64,000 bases of DNA from Streptomyces sp. STR69 (GCF_024519455.1 NZ_JALJRY010000036.1:44162-108161); one strand, 5' to 3'. Positions 34,143-43,239 are shown, counted from the first letter of the stretch. The notes: generated by a model not told the origin, from the letters alone. Numbers and translations: made by a program.

Positions 34143-34532
34143 TCACGCCGAGAGGGGGTCCGCCTCGTCCTCGGGCTCGTCCTCTGTGGCCGTCATCACA
34201 TCTGGGTAGACGTCGAAGAGACGGCGCACCCCGAGGGCGCCGAGCACCCGGTTGACGTGCGAGCCGTCGACGGCTCCCTGCGCGGGCAGGATCAGCCGCA
34301 GATGCCCCTGGCAGGAGCGGATGAGGCGGCGGGCGGCGATCAGGACGCCGACCCCGCTGGAGTCGCAGAACAGCACCTCGGAGAGGTCCACGACCAGGCT
34401 GTGGTGACCGTCCGCCACCACGTCGTGCACCCGCTGACGCAGCACCGGCGAGGTCACCAGGTCCAATTCGCCGGACACGAGGAGCACGGACCAGCCGCCG
34501 CGCTCGCCGTCGTTCACTTTGAAGGCCACCAT
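34143..34532 (-). CDS. STAS-domain anti-sigma factor antagonist
   Basis: 129 residues. The STAS fold is recognised by VLLVSGELDLVTSPVL and the phosphorylation loop VLFCDSSGVGVLI with Ser58-Ser59. Such proteins release a sigma factor by binding an RsbW-type kinase when unphosphorylated. No kinase is adjacent; the candidate at 27662 is 6 kb away. The last 15 residues are acidic. Start ATG 34532, monocistronic. Confidence 0.85.
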   Translation of the reverse strand: MVAFKVNDGERGGWSVLLVSGELDLVTSPVLRQRVHDVVADGHHSLVVDLSEVLFCDSSGVGVLIAARRLIRSCQGHLRLILPAQGAVDGSHVNRVLGALGVRRLFDVYPDVMTATEDEPEDEADPLSA

Positions 34533-34853
34533 CGCGCCTCTCGCTAGCCGGAACTCCCGGAAACCGTCCGGAAACGGAAGCCCTACCTACGCTTCCTTGC
34601 AGCGCGGCTGCCCAGCGGCCGTTCCCTGAAACACGAGGACAGAAACGGAAACCGGTCCGAAGAGGCTTGTTTTAGTCGCCTTCGATCCTGTTCGATCAGT
34701 TGTGGACCGGGTAGGCACATGTCCGCTACCACCCGCGCCCCCTCGGGGGCGTGCAATTGCACGAAGGGGCGTGCGCTGTCCGAGGTGCCGACTACATTCG
34801 AAGAGACGGTGGGCGCACGCTTGACTTGGGCACGGACACGGTGAGGGGGCCGC
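34533..34853. promoter_or_regulatory. Divergent promoter region of STAS and ECF sigma genes
   Basis: Within these 321 bases, GTGCAATTGCAC (34751-34762) is a perfect 12-base palindrome, and TACATT (34793-34798) is a good -10 for the sigma gene starting at 34854. A short GC hairpin (CCCCC-TC-GGGGG) lies just before the palindrome. No gene is seen. Confidence 0.45.
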
Positions 34854-35435
34854 ATGGCGACAAAGGACGCACCGCCCCGTTGGGACCGCAAGATGCAGCA
34901 GCGGCTGGCCCGCGGCGAGGCGGCGGCCCTCGGTGAGCTGTACGACCGCTTCGCCTCCCTCGTGCACGCCCTCGCCCACCGCGTCCTCGGCGACGAGCGC
35001 GCCGCCGACGGCATCACCCGCGAGGTCTTCGCCCATGTGTGGGAACACCCCGACGACTACGACCCCAAGCAGGGCCCGCTGCGCTCCTGGGTGGCCGCGC
35101 TGACCGCCCGCCTCGCCGTGCAGCGGCTGCGCGCCACCGAGACCGCCGCCCTCGCCCAGGACGGCCAGGGCTCCACCGAGGAACTGGAGCGCAAGGTGCG
35201 CCGCGCCTCCGTCGCCGCCCGCGCCGACTACATCGTCACGTCCATGCCCGCCCCGCTGCGGGCCGCCCTGGAGCTGGCCTACTTCCAGCGCCGTGACTAC
35301 CGCCAGACCGCCGTCGACCTCGGCGTCACCGAGGACGAGGCCCGCCGCCGGCTGCGCCTGGGCCTCCAACTCCTGTCCACCGCCCACGACACCGGCGCAC
35401 CGCCGGAACCAGCGGGACCAGGGGGTGCGGTGTGA
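34854..35435 (+). CDS. ECF-type RNA polymerase sigma factor
   Basis: 193 residues from ATG 34854 with GTGAGGGGG upstream. Region 2 spans about 15-85 (LARGEAAALGELYDRFASLV, DERAADGITREVFAHVWEHP) and region 4 spans about 125-175 (LRAALELAYFQRRDYRQTAVDLGVTEDEARRRL). The following gene, overlapping by four bases, has an anti-sigma zinc finger, the standard ECF arrangement. No known ECF group is assigned. Because the anti-sigma gene is interrupted, regulation may be altered in this strain. Confidence 0.85.
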   Translation: MATKDAPPRWDRKMQQRLARGEAAALGELYDRFASLVHALAHRVLGDERAADGITREVFAHVWEHPDDYDPKQGPLRSWVAALTARLAVQRLRATETAALAQDGQGSTEELERKVRRASVAARADYIVTSMPAPLRAALELAYFQRRDYRQTAVDLGVTEDEARRRLRLGLQLLSTAHDTGAPPEPAGPGGAV

Positions 35436-35986
35436 GCGACGCGAACGACGAGCACGACGAGCACGAGGCGTACGACGGGAGTCCGTCCGGGGAGGGCGGG
35501 AGTTCCTTCGGAAAGGGCGAGGGCGAGAGCGACGGCAGAGGTTCCGTGCCGCCTCGTATCCCCATGCCCCGGGCCTCCGTGGAGGACGGTGGGCGCCCGT
35601 TGCCCGAGCTCGACGAGTCGGCGTCCCGGCCCGCGCCGCTGGTGCTGGAGCACCCGGTGCTGAAGGCGCTGCTCGGCGCCTGGGCGCTGGCCGCGTGCTC
35701 GGCGGCGGAGACGACGGCCGTGGAGGAGCACCTCGGCGAGTGCGGCTCCTGCGCGGACGAGGCGCTGCGGCTGCGCGGAGCGGTCGGCCTCCTGCACCCC
35801 GTCGAACCCCTCGACCTCGACCCCGGGCTGCGCACCCGCGTCCTCACCGGCTCCTTCGACCGCCGGCCGCCGCGCATCCCGGTACCCGAGTGGGCGACGC
35901 CGTACGACGCCGAGACCGCGCGGTTGGACGCCCTGCTGCAGGACATAGGCGACGCCGAGTGGCACGCGCCCGTGCGGCTGCGGTAG
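35432..35986 (+). CDS. Anti-sigma factor zinc-finger protein, cut short by an amber codon
   Basis: 184 residues from the GTG that overlaps the sigma gene end. After a 60-residue acidic/Gly-rich leader comes the zinc-finger anti-sigma core, with H-x3-C-x2-C in EEHLGECGSCADEA near residue 100 and an earlier cysteine in LAACSAAE. Translation stops at TAG 35984-35986, immediately after EWHAPVRLR. The same frame continues open for 256 more codons after the stop. The zinc finger itself is intact, so the shortened protein might still bind the sigma factor. Confidence 0.75.
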   Translation: MSDANDEHDEHEAYDGSPSGEGGSSFGKGEGESDGRGSVPPRIPMPRASVEDGGRPLPELDESASRPAPLVLEHPVLKALLGAWALAACSAAETTAVEEHLGECGSCADEALRLRGAVGLLHPVEPLDLDPGLRTRVLTGSFDRRPPRIPVPEWATPYDAETARLDALLQDIGDAEWHAPVRLR

Positions 35987-36754
35987 TTCGACGGACAGGC
36001 CCCGACGAGCCGCCGTACGACCGTCGCCGGGGTCATCGCGCATCTGCTGACCGTCGACGGCCTGGTCGCGACGGCGCTGGGCCTGGACGACCCGCTGACC
36101 GGGGAGACGGCCGGCAAGGCCACGAATCCCGCCGCGCGCACCGAGGCCTACTGGCGGGCGTCGTACTTCCCGCCCACCCGCTCCATCCGCGCACCCTGGC
36201 GCGAGCAGAGCCACGACATCGTCCGCACGGTGTCGTTCACCGGCACCACCGCCGGCAAACGGGCCGTGTCCTACGGCGACTTCGAGCTGCCGCTGCACGA
36301 CGCGATGCTCGACCGGGCCTTCGAGTGCTGGGTGCACGCGGAGGACATCGCGGAGGCGGTGGACTATCCCTACGAGCCGCCGTCGCCGCGCAGCCTGAAC
36401 CGGATGATCGACCTCGCGGCGCGGATGCTGCCCGCGGTGCTGGCCGAGCGGCGGCGCCACGGGTTGGCTGCGCCGGCTGAGGGGCGGCACCTGGTCCCGG
36501 CCGGGGATCCCGGGCGCAGCCTGCGGCTGGAGATCGAGGGGCATGGCGGGGGTGAGTGGTTGATTCCGCTCGACTCACCCGGGGCGGTGGGGTCGGCTGA
36601 GCGGGAGGTGGCTCATATCGCCCTGGACGGGGTGGAGTTCTGTCACTTGGCCGCCGGGCATGTGTCGCCGGAGGAAGCGGCTGCGGGGCAGCTCGGTGAT
36701 CGGGAGGCGATCAGGGATGTGTTGTTCGCGACAGCGTCGATGAGCCGGATGTAG
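35432..36754 (+). pseudogene. Full-length anti-sigma plus mycothiol-type (MDMPI-like) fusion gene interrupted by TAG
   Basis: Reading through the TAG at 35984 in the same frame gives a 440-codon gene. The downstream part begins FDGQAPTSRRTTVAGVIAHLL and continues as an MDMPI/DinB-like domain (HLLTVDGLVATALGLDDPL, AFECWVHAEDIAEAV), ending at 36754. From memory of related Streptomyces proteins, this junction normally reads L-R-W-F-D-G, so the stop probably replaced a Trp codon (TGG to TAG) by one base change. No convincing start codon with a ribosome-binding site exists between 35987 and 36230. It could be a true nonsense mutation, read-through, or a sequencing error. Confidence 0.7.
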
Positions 36755-36760
36755 GGGGCG

Positions 36761-36860
36761 GCTGCGGGTGCGTTGTGGTTGCTCGCCGCCCCTTGGAAAC
36801 GCAGGCTCACTTTCAGAGGCGCGGGGCTGTGTCGATTTGCGGCTCCGTCGCGTGGGCGCG
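36761..36860. repeat. Composite REP-like repeat
   Basis: Half of the common repeat (GCTGCGGGTGCGTTGTGG) is followed after about 45 bases by a second common Streptomyces intergenic motif (GAGGCGCGGGGCTGTGTCGA, then TTTGCGGCTCCGTCGCGTGG). It fills the gap between the broken anti-sigma gene and purU. Confidence 0.5.
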
Positions 36861-36912
36861 AACGGCCCCACCGGCCCGCAGCCGCCGCCCTCGAACCCGC
36901 GCCCCCGAGCTC

Positions 36913-37824
36913 CTAGGCGAACACAACCGTCCGGTGCCCGTTGAGCAGAATCCGGCGCTCCGCGTGCCACTTCACGGCCCGCGCCAGCGCCTGGCACTCC
37001 ACGTCCCGGCCGATCGCCACCAGTTGGTCCGGGGTGACGTCATGTCCCACCCTCTCGACCTCCTGCTCGATGATCGGGCCCTCGTCGAGGTCGGCGGTCA
37101 CATAGTGGGCCGTCGCGCCGATCAGCTTGACGCCCCGCGCGTGCGCCTGGTGATACGGCTTCGCGCCCTTGAAGCTCGGCAGGAACGAGTGGTGGATGTT
37201 GATGATCCGGCCGCTGAGCGCCTTGCAGAGGTCGTCGGAGAGGACCTGCATGTAGCGGGCCAGGACGACGAGTTCGACGTTCTCCTCGCGGACCAGGTCC
37301 AGGATCCGCGCCTCGGCCTCGGCCTTGTTGTCCTTCGTCACGGGGATGTGGTGGAAGGGGATGTGGTACGACTCCACCAGCTCGGCGAAGTCGGTGTGGT
37401 TGGACACCACGGCCGCGATCTCCACGGGGAGTGCCCCGATACGGGCGCGGAACAGCAGGTCGTTCAGGCAGTGGCCGAACTTGCTGACCATGAGGACGAT
37501 GCGCATCTTCTCGTCGGCCCGGTTGAGCTGCCAGTCCATGTGGAAGGAGTCACCGATCGCCGCGAAGCTCGCGCGCAGCTTGTCCACGGTCACTGGGGGC
37601 ACCTCCCGCGCTTTCGGCAGCGGGGGAGGCTCCGCCGAGAAATGGACGCGCATGAAGAACAGTCCCGTGTCGTGGTCGCCGAACTGCTGGCTGTCCTCGA
37701 TGTTGCAGCCGGTCATGAAGAGGTAGCTCGACACGGCGTGCACGATGCCCTGCTTGTCGGGGCAGGACAGGGTCAGGACGTACTGGTCGGCGGGCGCCGC
37801 GGCTCGGGTGGACTGCGCGTTCAT
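36913..37824 (-). CDS. purU: Formyltetrahydrofolate deformylase
   Basis: 303 residues from ATG 37824. An N-terminal ACT domain (about 15-95; LSCPDKQGIVHAVSSYLF) is followed by the formyl-transferase-type hydrolase domain. The catalytic Asn-His-Asp set is seen in IINIHHSFLPSFKGA and ATAHYVTADLDEGPIIEQ. It hydrolyses 10-formyl-THF to THF and formate, balancing one-carbon pools. The length is as usual for PurU. Next to it is a SCO4402-family gene on the same strand, about 100 bases upstream. Confidence 0.95.
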   Translation of the reverse strand: MNAQSTRAAAPADQYVLTLSCPDKQGIVHAVSSYLFMTGCNIEDSQQFGDHDTGLFFMRVHFSAEPPPLPKAREVPPVTVDKLRASFAAIGDSFHMDWQLNRADEKMRIVLMVSKFGHCLNDLLFRARIGALPVEIAAVVSNHTDFAELVESYHIPFHHIPVTKDNKAEAEARILDLVREENVELVVLARYMQVLSDDLCKALSGRIINIHHSFLPSFKGAKPYHQAHARGVKLIGATAHYVTADLDEGPIIEQEVERVGHDVTPDQLVAIGRDVECQALARAVKWHAERRILLNGHRTVVFA

Positions 37825-37927
37825 GCAGGACAGGGTCCCATATCCCCCTGGGAGGGGGGACCGGCGTCCGCCACCCGGACCGGCGGCGGACGGGCGGCCG
37901 TGACCGAGCCGCCGTGACCGAACCGCC

Positions 37928-38428
37928 CTACGCCGACCGCGTCATGATCTGCAGCACCTCAAGCGTGCGCGGCGGCGCGTCAGGGTCCTCGCCGTCGCTC
38001 GACGCCATCCGTACGTGCGCGTCACGTGCCGCCCGCACCGCCTCCGGCCACGCCTGGTGGTCGACGTACGCGGAGACCGGGGCGTCGGGACCGACCTGGT
38101 GCATGATCCGCAGCACGCGCAGGACGGCGGAGTCGACGAGGGCCGCCTCCTGGGAGTCGCGGAAGATCGTGCCGACGTATTTCTCGGCGGACCAGTTGTC
38201 CAGCCAGGTGTCCTCGACGAGGCGGTAGACGGCGTCGGTGACGTCCCCGTACCCGTCGACACCGGCCAGCCAGACGTTCTGCTGGAACACCGGATCGGAG
38301 AGCATGTGCAGCGCGGAACGCACGTTGCTGCGCCAGCGCCACCACGGCATGTCGTTCAGTGGCATGCCGCCCATGGTGAAGGAGCGACGGGGGCGACGGG
38401 AAGAGTTCTCCGGAGCTTGCACGGTCAT
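37928..38428 (-). CDS. SCO4402-family conserved protein
   Basis: 166 residues from ATG 38428 (MTVQAPENSS). An alpha-helical, acidic protein with PWWRWRSNVRSALHMLSDP near the N-terminus and FQQNVWLAGVDGYGDVTDAVYRLVEDTWLD in two adjoining conserved-looking stretches. I recognise it as a Streptomyces conserved family named after SCO4402, without a known function. No membrane segment or signal peptide. It probably shares a transcript with purU. Confidence 0.75.
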   Translation of the reverse strand: MTVQAPENSSRRPRRSFTMGGMPLNDMPWWRWRSNVRSALHMLSDPVFQQNVWLAGVDGYGDVTDAVYRLVEDTWLDNWSAEKYVGTIFRDSQEAALVDSAVLRVLRIMHQVGPDAPVSAYVDHQAWPEAVRAARDAHVRMASSDGEDPDAPPRTLEVLQIMTRSA

Positions 38429-38494
38429 CGATCGTACGTTCCTTGTCACACACACAGGAACGCCCCCCGTAATTCACCTCCAGGTCACCACTCG

Positions 38495-38523
38495 TTGACC
38501 GGGAGTCACTCCCGGGTTAGCGG
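38495..38523 (+). promoter_or_regulatory. Promoter of the solute-receptor gene with a palindrome in the spacer
   Basis: TTGACC (38495-38500), 17 bases, then TAGCGG (38518-38523). The spacer contains GGGAGTCACTCCC (38501-38513), a palindrome with six-base arms, a likely operator. The RNA start would fall near 38530, which excludes the ATG at 38525 and favours the ATG at 38546. Confidence 0.5.
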
Positions 38524-38545
38524 TATGGCGGAAGCGTGTGTGTAC

Positions 38546-39859
38546 ATGACCGGCAGGCGGCGCAACCGCAGCACCTTCCTCCCCACGATCACCCGGCCCG
38601 TCAGCGCCACCGCCAGGTCGGCGGCGGCGCTGCTGGCGTTCGCGTCGCTCGCGGCCGGCTGCGGGGTCATACCCGGCACCTCGGGCTCCGCGGACGCCCC
38701 GATCACCGTCATGACCTGGGCGCCCTGGGACACCAACGCGACCAACAAACCCGGCATGCCCGCGATGGCGACGGCGTACGCGAAGTGGATCAACAAGCAC
38801 GGCGGTCTCAACGGCCGCAAACTCAAGGTCCTGACCTGCAACGACCACAACGCCAGCGTCTCCGCGGCGAAGTGCGCCCGGCAGGCCGTCAAGGAGAACG
38901 TCGTCGCGGTCGTCGGCTCCTACAGCGAGTTCAGCGACTCGTTCTTCGCCCCGCTGGAGGGCGCCGGCATCCCGTACATCGGCGGCTACGGCGTGACGAG
39001 CGAGGAGTTCACCCGCGCGCTGTCCTACCCCGTCAACGGCGGCCAGCCCGCGCTGCTGGCCGGTCTCGGCAAGCAACTCGCCCCCGGCTGCGGCACGGTG
39101 ACCCTGGTCCGGCCCGACTCCATCGCCGGCGACGACCTGCCCCCGCTGCTGAACGCGGGGCTCTCGGCGGGCGGGCACGCACCGGCCGTCGACCAGCTCG
39201 CGGCCGACAACGCCACCGAGTACTCCGGCCAGTCGACGCGCGCGCTGGAGAGCACGACCCGTGGCACGTCGTCGAAGGAGGGGTGCGTGGTGCCCTCGCT
39301 CGGGGACCGCACCGACACCTTCATGGACTCCTTCCGGCGCGAGCGCGAGGACTATCCCGCCGTGCACACCGCGACCGTGCTCGGCAGCGTCGACCAGACC
39401 GAGATCAACTCGACGGGCGGGCAGTCCGGTCCGTACGAGGGGTCGTACATCACCGGCTGGTACCCGGTCGCGGGCGACCCGCGCTGGGACCCGATGAAGA
39501 AGGCCGTCAACGAGGTGGCCTTCGGCGACAACCGCATCGACCCGGCGGACGCGGGTGTGGAGACGACCTGGATCGCCTACACCGCGTTCAAGACCGTCGT
39601 GAACTCGCTCGGCAACGGCGAGGTGAGCGCCGACACCGTGCGGCGCGCCCTCGACGACGGCGTCAAGGTCACCACGGGCGGGCTCACGCCGACGCTCCAG
39701 TGGAGCTCCACCGACGACGACGATCTCGCCTCGGTGGGCCTGTCCCGCCTGGTCAACGCCTCGGTGACCCTTCAGGTCGTACGGAAGGGCATTCTGGTGT
39801 CGGCGAAAAAGGGGTTCTTCGACATGACGGCGACACTGGAGAGCGCGAACCTCGACTGA
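38546..39859 (+). CDS. Lipoprotein substrate-binding receptor (branched-chain amino acid/urea ABC type)
   Basis: 437 residues from ATG 38546. The signal peptide ends in the lipobox LAAGC. The mature protein is a type I periplasmic-binding fold: ITVMTWAPWD, TAYAKWINKHGGLNGRKLK, AVVGSYSEFSDSFFAPLEGAGIP and GSYITGWYPV. These match Leu/Ile/Val- and amide-type receptors of ABC importers. No permease or ATPase genes are adjacent, so it is an orphan receptor. An upstream palindrome suggests specific control. Confidence 0.85.
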   Translation: MTGRRRNRSTFLPTITRPVSATARSAAALLAFASLAAGCGVIPGTSGSADAPITVMTWAPWDTNATNKPGMPAMATAYAKWINKHGGLNGRKLKVLTCNDHNASVSAAKCARQAVKENVVAVVGSYSEFSDSFFAPLEGAGIPYIGGYGVTSEEFTRALSYPVNGGQPALLAGLGKQLAPGCGTVTLVRPDSIAGDDLPPLLNAGLSAGGHAPAVDQLAADNATEYSGQSTRALESTTRGTSSKEGCVVPSLGDRTDTFMDSFRREREDYPAVHTATVLGSVDQTEINSTGGQSGPYEGSYITGWYPVAGDPRWDPMKKAVNEVAFGDNRIDPADAGVETTWIAYTAFKTVVNSLGNGEVSADTVRRALDDGVKVTTGGLTPTLQWSSTDDDDLASVGLSRLVNASVTLQVVRKGILVSAKKGFFDMTATLESANLD

Positions 39860-39888
39860 GGTCCGCGCCCGTCGTCAGTTCCTGTTTC

Positions 39889-41652
39889 TCAGAGCTGGGT
39901 CGGCTGGCGCTGGGTCAGACCGTAGGTCTTCGCGATCGTGTTCCAGAGCGCGGCGGCCTTGGTCTTCTGGTTGCTGGCGACACCGCTCGCCGCGTTGCCT
40001 GCCGCGGTCTGGCCGGTGGTGCGGGCCTGGCCCTTCTTGCAGCCGTGCTTGCCGGCGGCCTGGTCGGCCCAGGCCGCGTAGTGGTTGTCGGCCGACGCGG
40101 ACGCCTTCCACGCGTTGGTGAGGGCGGTCGTCAGGGCCGCGTTGTCCGGCAGCTTGTCCACCGTCAACTGCGAGAGTTTCGTGACCAGTTCGGCGCGCTG
40201 CTTGGCCGCGTCCCGCAGGTCGGAGGCGGAGTCGCCGAGGTTGTCGCAGGCCTTCACATTGCCCACGGCACGGATCACCGAGGCGCGGCTGCTGCCGCTG
40301 TCGGCCAGCAACTCGTCGAGCGCGACGGCCTGTTCCTTGGCCGCGTCGCCGCCCGCCGACGAGGAACCCCCGGTCGGGGCCGACGTCGCGGCGACGGTCT
40401 TGTTGTCGTCGCTCTTGCTCCCGCCACCGCTGAGCAGCGCCCCGGCACCGACCCCGAGGATCGCGATGACGATCCCGACACCGGCGATCAACGGCACCCG
40501 CGAACGACGCCCGCCCCGGCCGCCGTCGTCGTCCTGCCCGGGCGGGGCGTAGGACGGTTCGGCGTAGGGAGGCTGGGCGTAGGGGGGCTGGGCGTACGAC
40601 GGCTGCGCGTAGCCCTGTTGTCCGTGGCCCTGTTGCCCGTAGCCAGGCTTCTCGGCCTGTGGCGGCGGCTGTTGGAAGCGCGGCAGCTGCTGCGTGGACC
40701 CGGCCGGTGCCTCGCCGCGGCCGGCGTCGCTGCGGAACAGGTTGTCGAACTCGGCGGGCGGCTGCCGGTCGTCCGCCCCGCCCGGCCGCGACCCGTACCC
40801 GGGGGCGCCGCCCTGCGCGGGCACCGGCGGGAGGAACTGCGTGGGCTGGGCGTCGGGATGCGCGGCCGGCGGCATCGGCCCGGCACCGCCGGACATCTCG
40901 GGCGGCAGCGCCCCGGGCAGCACGGGCGGGAGGAACTGCGTCGCCCCCTCGTCCATCGGCGCGGCCGGGACCGGCGGCAGGAACTGGGTGGCGCCCTCGT
41001 CGCCGGGCAGGTTGACCACCGGCGGGATGTACTGCGTCGCGCCCTCGTCGGCGGGCGGCAGCGGGGCGCTGGGGAACGCGGACGAGGAAGCGGACGTGGA
41101 GGCGCCGGGAGGCAGGGGTGCGCCGCCCGAACCGGAGGCTCCGTATCCGTAGCCGTAGTCCTGTGCGCCCGCTCCATAGCCCGGTGCGCCCGCCCCGTAC
41201 CCGGCGGACTGCTCCGGGGCGTATCCCGGTGCCGGCGAGTACTCCTGGGCGTACGACTGCTGCTGGACGCCGTAGGCCGCGTGCTGGGCGCTCTCCTGGG
41301 GCAGCGCCCCCGGCTGGCTCGGGATGCCGTCCTGGGCGCCCCACGGGGAGGGCTGCTCGGGGGCGGCGCCCCACTGCTGCGACTGCTGTTGTGCGTCCCC
41401 CCAGCCCTGGCCCGGCGGCGGGGCCGGGGTCCGCTGCTCGTGGTGCTGGGGGTCCTGCTGCTGGTCCGGGCCCCATGACCCGCCCCAGGCCTGGCCGCCC
41501 GGGGGTGTGCTCGGCGGCTGCCCGACCGACTGCTGGTTACCGCGTCCGCCCGTCATACCCGGCAGGAGGGGTTCACCTCCGTCGGAGGGCAGCACGATGC
41601 CTTCGCGCGCGGGCCGCGCCGAGGGCTCCTCGCCCTGTCCACTCTGCGTCAC
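39889..41652 (-). CDS. Repeat-rich single-pass membrane protein with TQ-[FY]-[LI]-PPV motifs
   Basis: 587 residues from ATG 41652. Residues 1-380 are Pro/Gln/Gly/Tyr-rich and probably disordered and cytoplasmic. They include four copies of ATQ[FY][LI]PPV or PTQFLPPV between about 200 and 277, three of them preceded by D-E-G, and a Q-P-x-Y-A repeat at about 340-375. Residues 382-404 form one membrane helix after RRSRV. The extracellular C-terminus (about 405-587) is helical with three cysteines. The repeated Thr-Gln motifs look like Ser/Thr-kinase or FHA targets. Function unknown. Confidence 0.75.
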   Translation of the reverse strand: MTQSGQGEEPSARPAREGIVLPSDGGEPLLPGMTGGRGNQQSVGQPPSTPPGGQAWGGSWGPDQQQDPQHHEQRTPAPPPGQGWGDAQQQSQQWGAAPEQPSPWGAQDGIPSQPGALPQESAQHAAYGVQQQSYAQEYSPAPGYAPEQSAGYGAGAPGYGAGAQDYGYGYGASGSGGAPLPPGASTSASSSAFPSAPLPPADEGATQYIPPVVNLPGDEGATQFLPPVPAAPMDEGATQFLPPVLPGALPPEMSGGAGPMPPAAHPDAQPTQFLPPVPAQGGAPGYGSRPGGADDRQPPAEFDNLFRSDAGRGEAPAGSTQQLPRFQQPPPQAEKPGYGQQGHGQQGYAQPSYAQPPYAQPPYAEPSYAPPGQDDDGGRGGRRSRVPLIAGVGIVIAILGVGAGALLSGGGSKSDDNKTVAATSAPTGGSSSAGGDAAKEQAVALDELLADSGSSRASVIRAVGNVKACDNLGDSASDLRDAAKQRAELVTKLSQLTVDKLPDNAALTTALTNAWKASASADNHYAAWADQAAGKHGCKKGQARTTGQTAAGNAASGVASNQKTKAAALWNTIAKTYGLTQRQPTQL

Positions 41653-41853
41653 CGGGACTCCTACGAATGGGGGACCTACGGGATCGTCGGTTCACGCTAC
41701 CGGGTACCCCGAGCCCGGTGCCACGCAGCACTGGACTGGACCTCTCCACTTGTGACCCCGGTAACAACTCCGGCCCCTCATCCGCGCCAAATCCCGTTCT
41801 ACGCCCTCCTTTCACCACCGGATCACCACCGGAAGCTTCCGTTCACTCCCCGT

Positions 41854-43239
41854 TCACGCCGCGGCCTGCAACTCCATCCGCGCCCCGAACTCCCGCACCA
41901 CCGGCTCGTCCCGGTACGGCTCCAGGCGCTGCTGGAAGTCGTCCAGGTACTCGGCGCCCCGGTTGGAGCGCAGCGAACCGAGCAACTCCACTGCTTTCAG
42001 GCCCGTGTTGCAGGCCTGCTCGACCTCGCGCTGCTGCACCTGCACGCTCGCCAGCAGGACGTAGCCGATGGCCCTGCGGCGCGCCCGCGACTCCGGGTGC
42101 CCGTCCAGGGACTCCTGCGCGCACCTGGCCGCCGCCTCGGCCTGCCCCAGATCGCGGTGGCAGTGCGCCAACTCGTCGGCGAGATACGCCTCGTCGAAGT
42201 GTCCGATCCACGCCGGGTCGTCCCCGGACGACGGATCCGCCGCGTCCAGCGCGCTCACCGCGCGCCCCGACGCCAGCTGCGCCGACCGCGCGTCCCCCAT
42301 CAGGGCGTGCCCGCGCGCCTCCGCCGCGTGGAACATCGCCTCGGCCCTGGGGGTCACGCGCCCCCGTGCGCCCTCCTGCGCAGCCCGCGCCAACTGCGCG
42401 ATCTCACGCGGGTTTCCGAGCTGCGCGGCGAGGTGACTCATGGACGCGGCGAGGACGTACCCGCCGTATCCCCGGTCCCCGGCCGCCTGGGCGAGGCGCA
42501 GCGCCTGGATGTAGTACCGCTGGGCCAGGCCGGGTTGACCGGTGTCGACGGCCATGTAGCCGGCGAGTTCGGTCAACCGGGCGACGGCGGCGAACAGTTC
42601 ACGCCCAACGGCCTCGCGGTACGACCCCGCGAGCAGCCCGGAGACGACGCTGTTGAGGTAGTGCACGACGACCGGACGGACATGCCCGCTGCCGTACTGG
42701 TGGTCCAACTCGCTGAGCGCCTGCGTCATCGCGCGCACGGCCGCCACGTCGGACTGGCCCACCCGCGGTCCCGCCGCGCGCGCGACCTGCGAGTCCGGCG
42801 AGGAGATCAGCCAGTCACGGCTCGGCTCGACCAGCGCGGACGCGGCGACCGACGAACCGGACAGGAAGTCCCGGCGCCCGACATCACTGCGCCACAGCTC
42901 ACACACCTGCTCGATGGCCCCGAGGACGGTCGGCGAGAACTGCAGGCCCACACCCGACGCGAGGTTCTTGCCGTTGGCCATGCCGATCTCGTCGATCGTG
43001 ACCGTACGGCCCAGTTTGCGGCCCAGTGCCTCGGCGATGATCGCCGGAGCGCGCCCGCGCGGCTGCTGTCCCCGCAGCCAGCGGGCCACGGACGTCTTGT
43101 CGTAGCGCAGGTCGAGACCGTGCTCGGCGCCGCACATGTTGACCCGGCGGGCCAGCCCGGCGTTCGAGCACCCCGCCTCCTGGATGAGCGCCTGCAGCCG
43201 TTCGTTCGGCTGCCGCGCGACAAGTGGCCTTGCGGCCAT
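41854..43239 (-). CDS. XRE-type/TPR regulator, NsdA-like
   Basis: 461 residues from ATG 43239. Residues about 10-75 carry a helix-turn-helix-like segment (NERLQALIQEAGCSNAGLAR, SVARWLRGQQPRGRAPAII). Residues about 160-440 are TPR-like helices (AQRYYIQALRLAQAAGDRG, FDEAYLADELAHCHRDLGQA). Composition and size match the Streptomyces NsdA-type regulators that repress development and antibiotic production. Which branch it belongs to cannot be told here. It is divergent from the Prim-Pol-like gene. Confidence 0.8.
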   Translation of the reverse strand: MAARPLVARQPNERLQALIQEAGCSNAGLARRVNMCGAEHGLDLRYDKTSVARWLRGQQPRGRAPAIIAEALGRKLGRTVTIDEIGMANGKNLASGVGLQFSPTVLGAIEQVCELWRSDVGRRDFLSGSSVAASALVEPSRDWLISSPDSQVARAAGPRVGQSDVAAVRAMTQALSELDHQYGSGHVRPVVVHYLNSVVSGLLAGSYREAVGRELFAAVARLTELAGYMAVDTGQPGLAQRYYIQALRLAQAAGDRGYGGYVLAASMSHLAAQLGNPREIAQLARAAQEGARGRVTPRAEAMFHAAEARGHALMGDARSAQLASGRAVSALDAADPSSGDDPAWIGHFDEAYLADELAHCHRDLGQAEAAARCAQESLDGHPESRARRRAIGYVLLASVQVQQREVEQACNTGLKAVELLGSLRSNRGAEYLDDFQQRLEPYRDEPVVREFGARMELQAAA

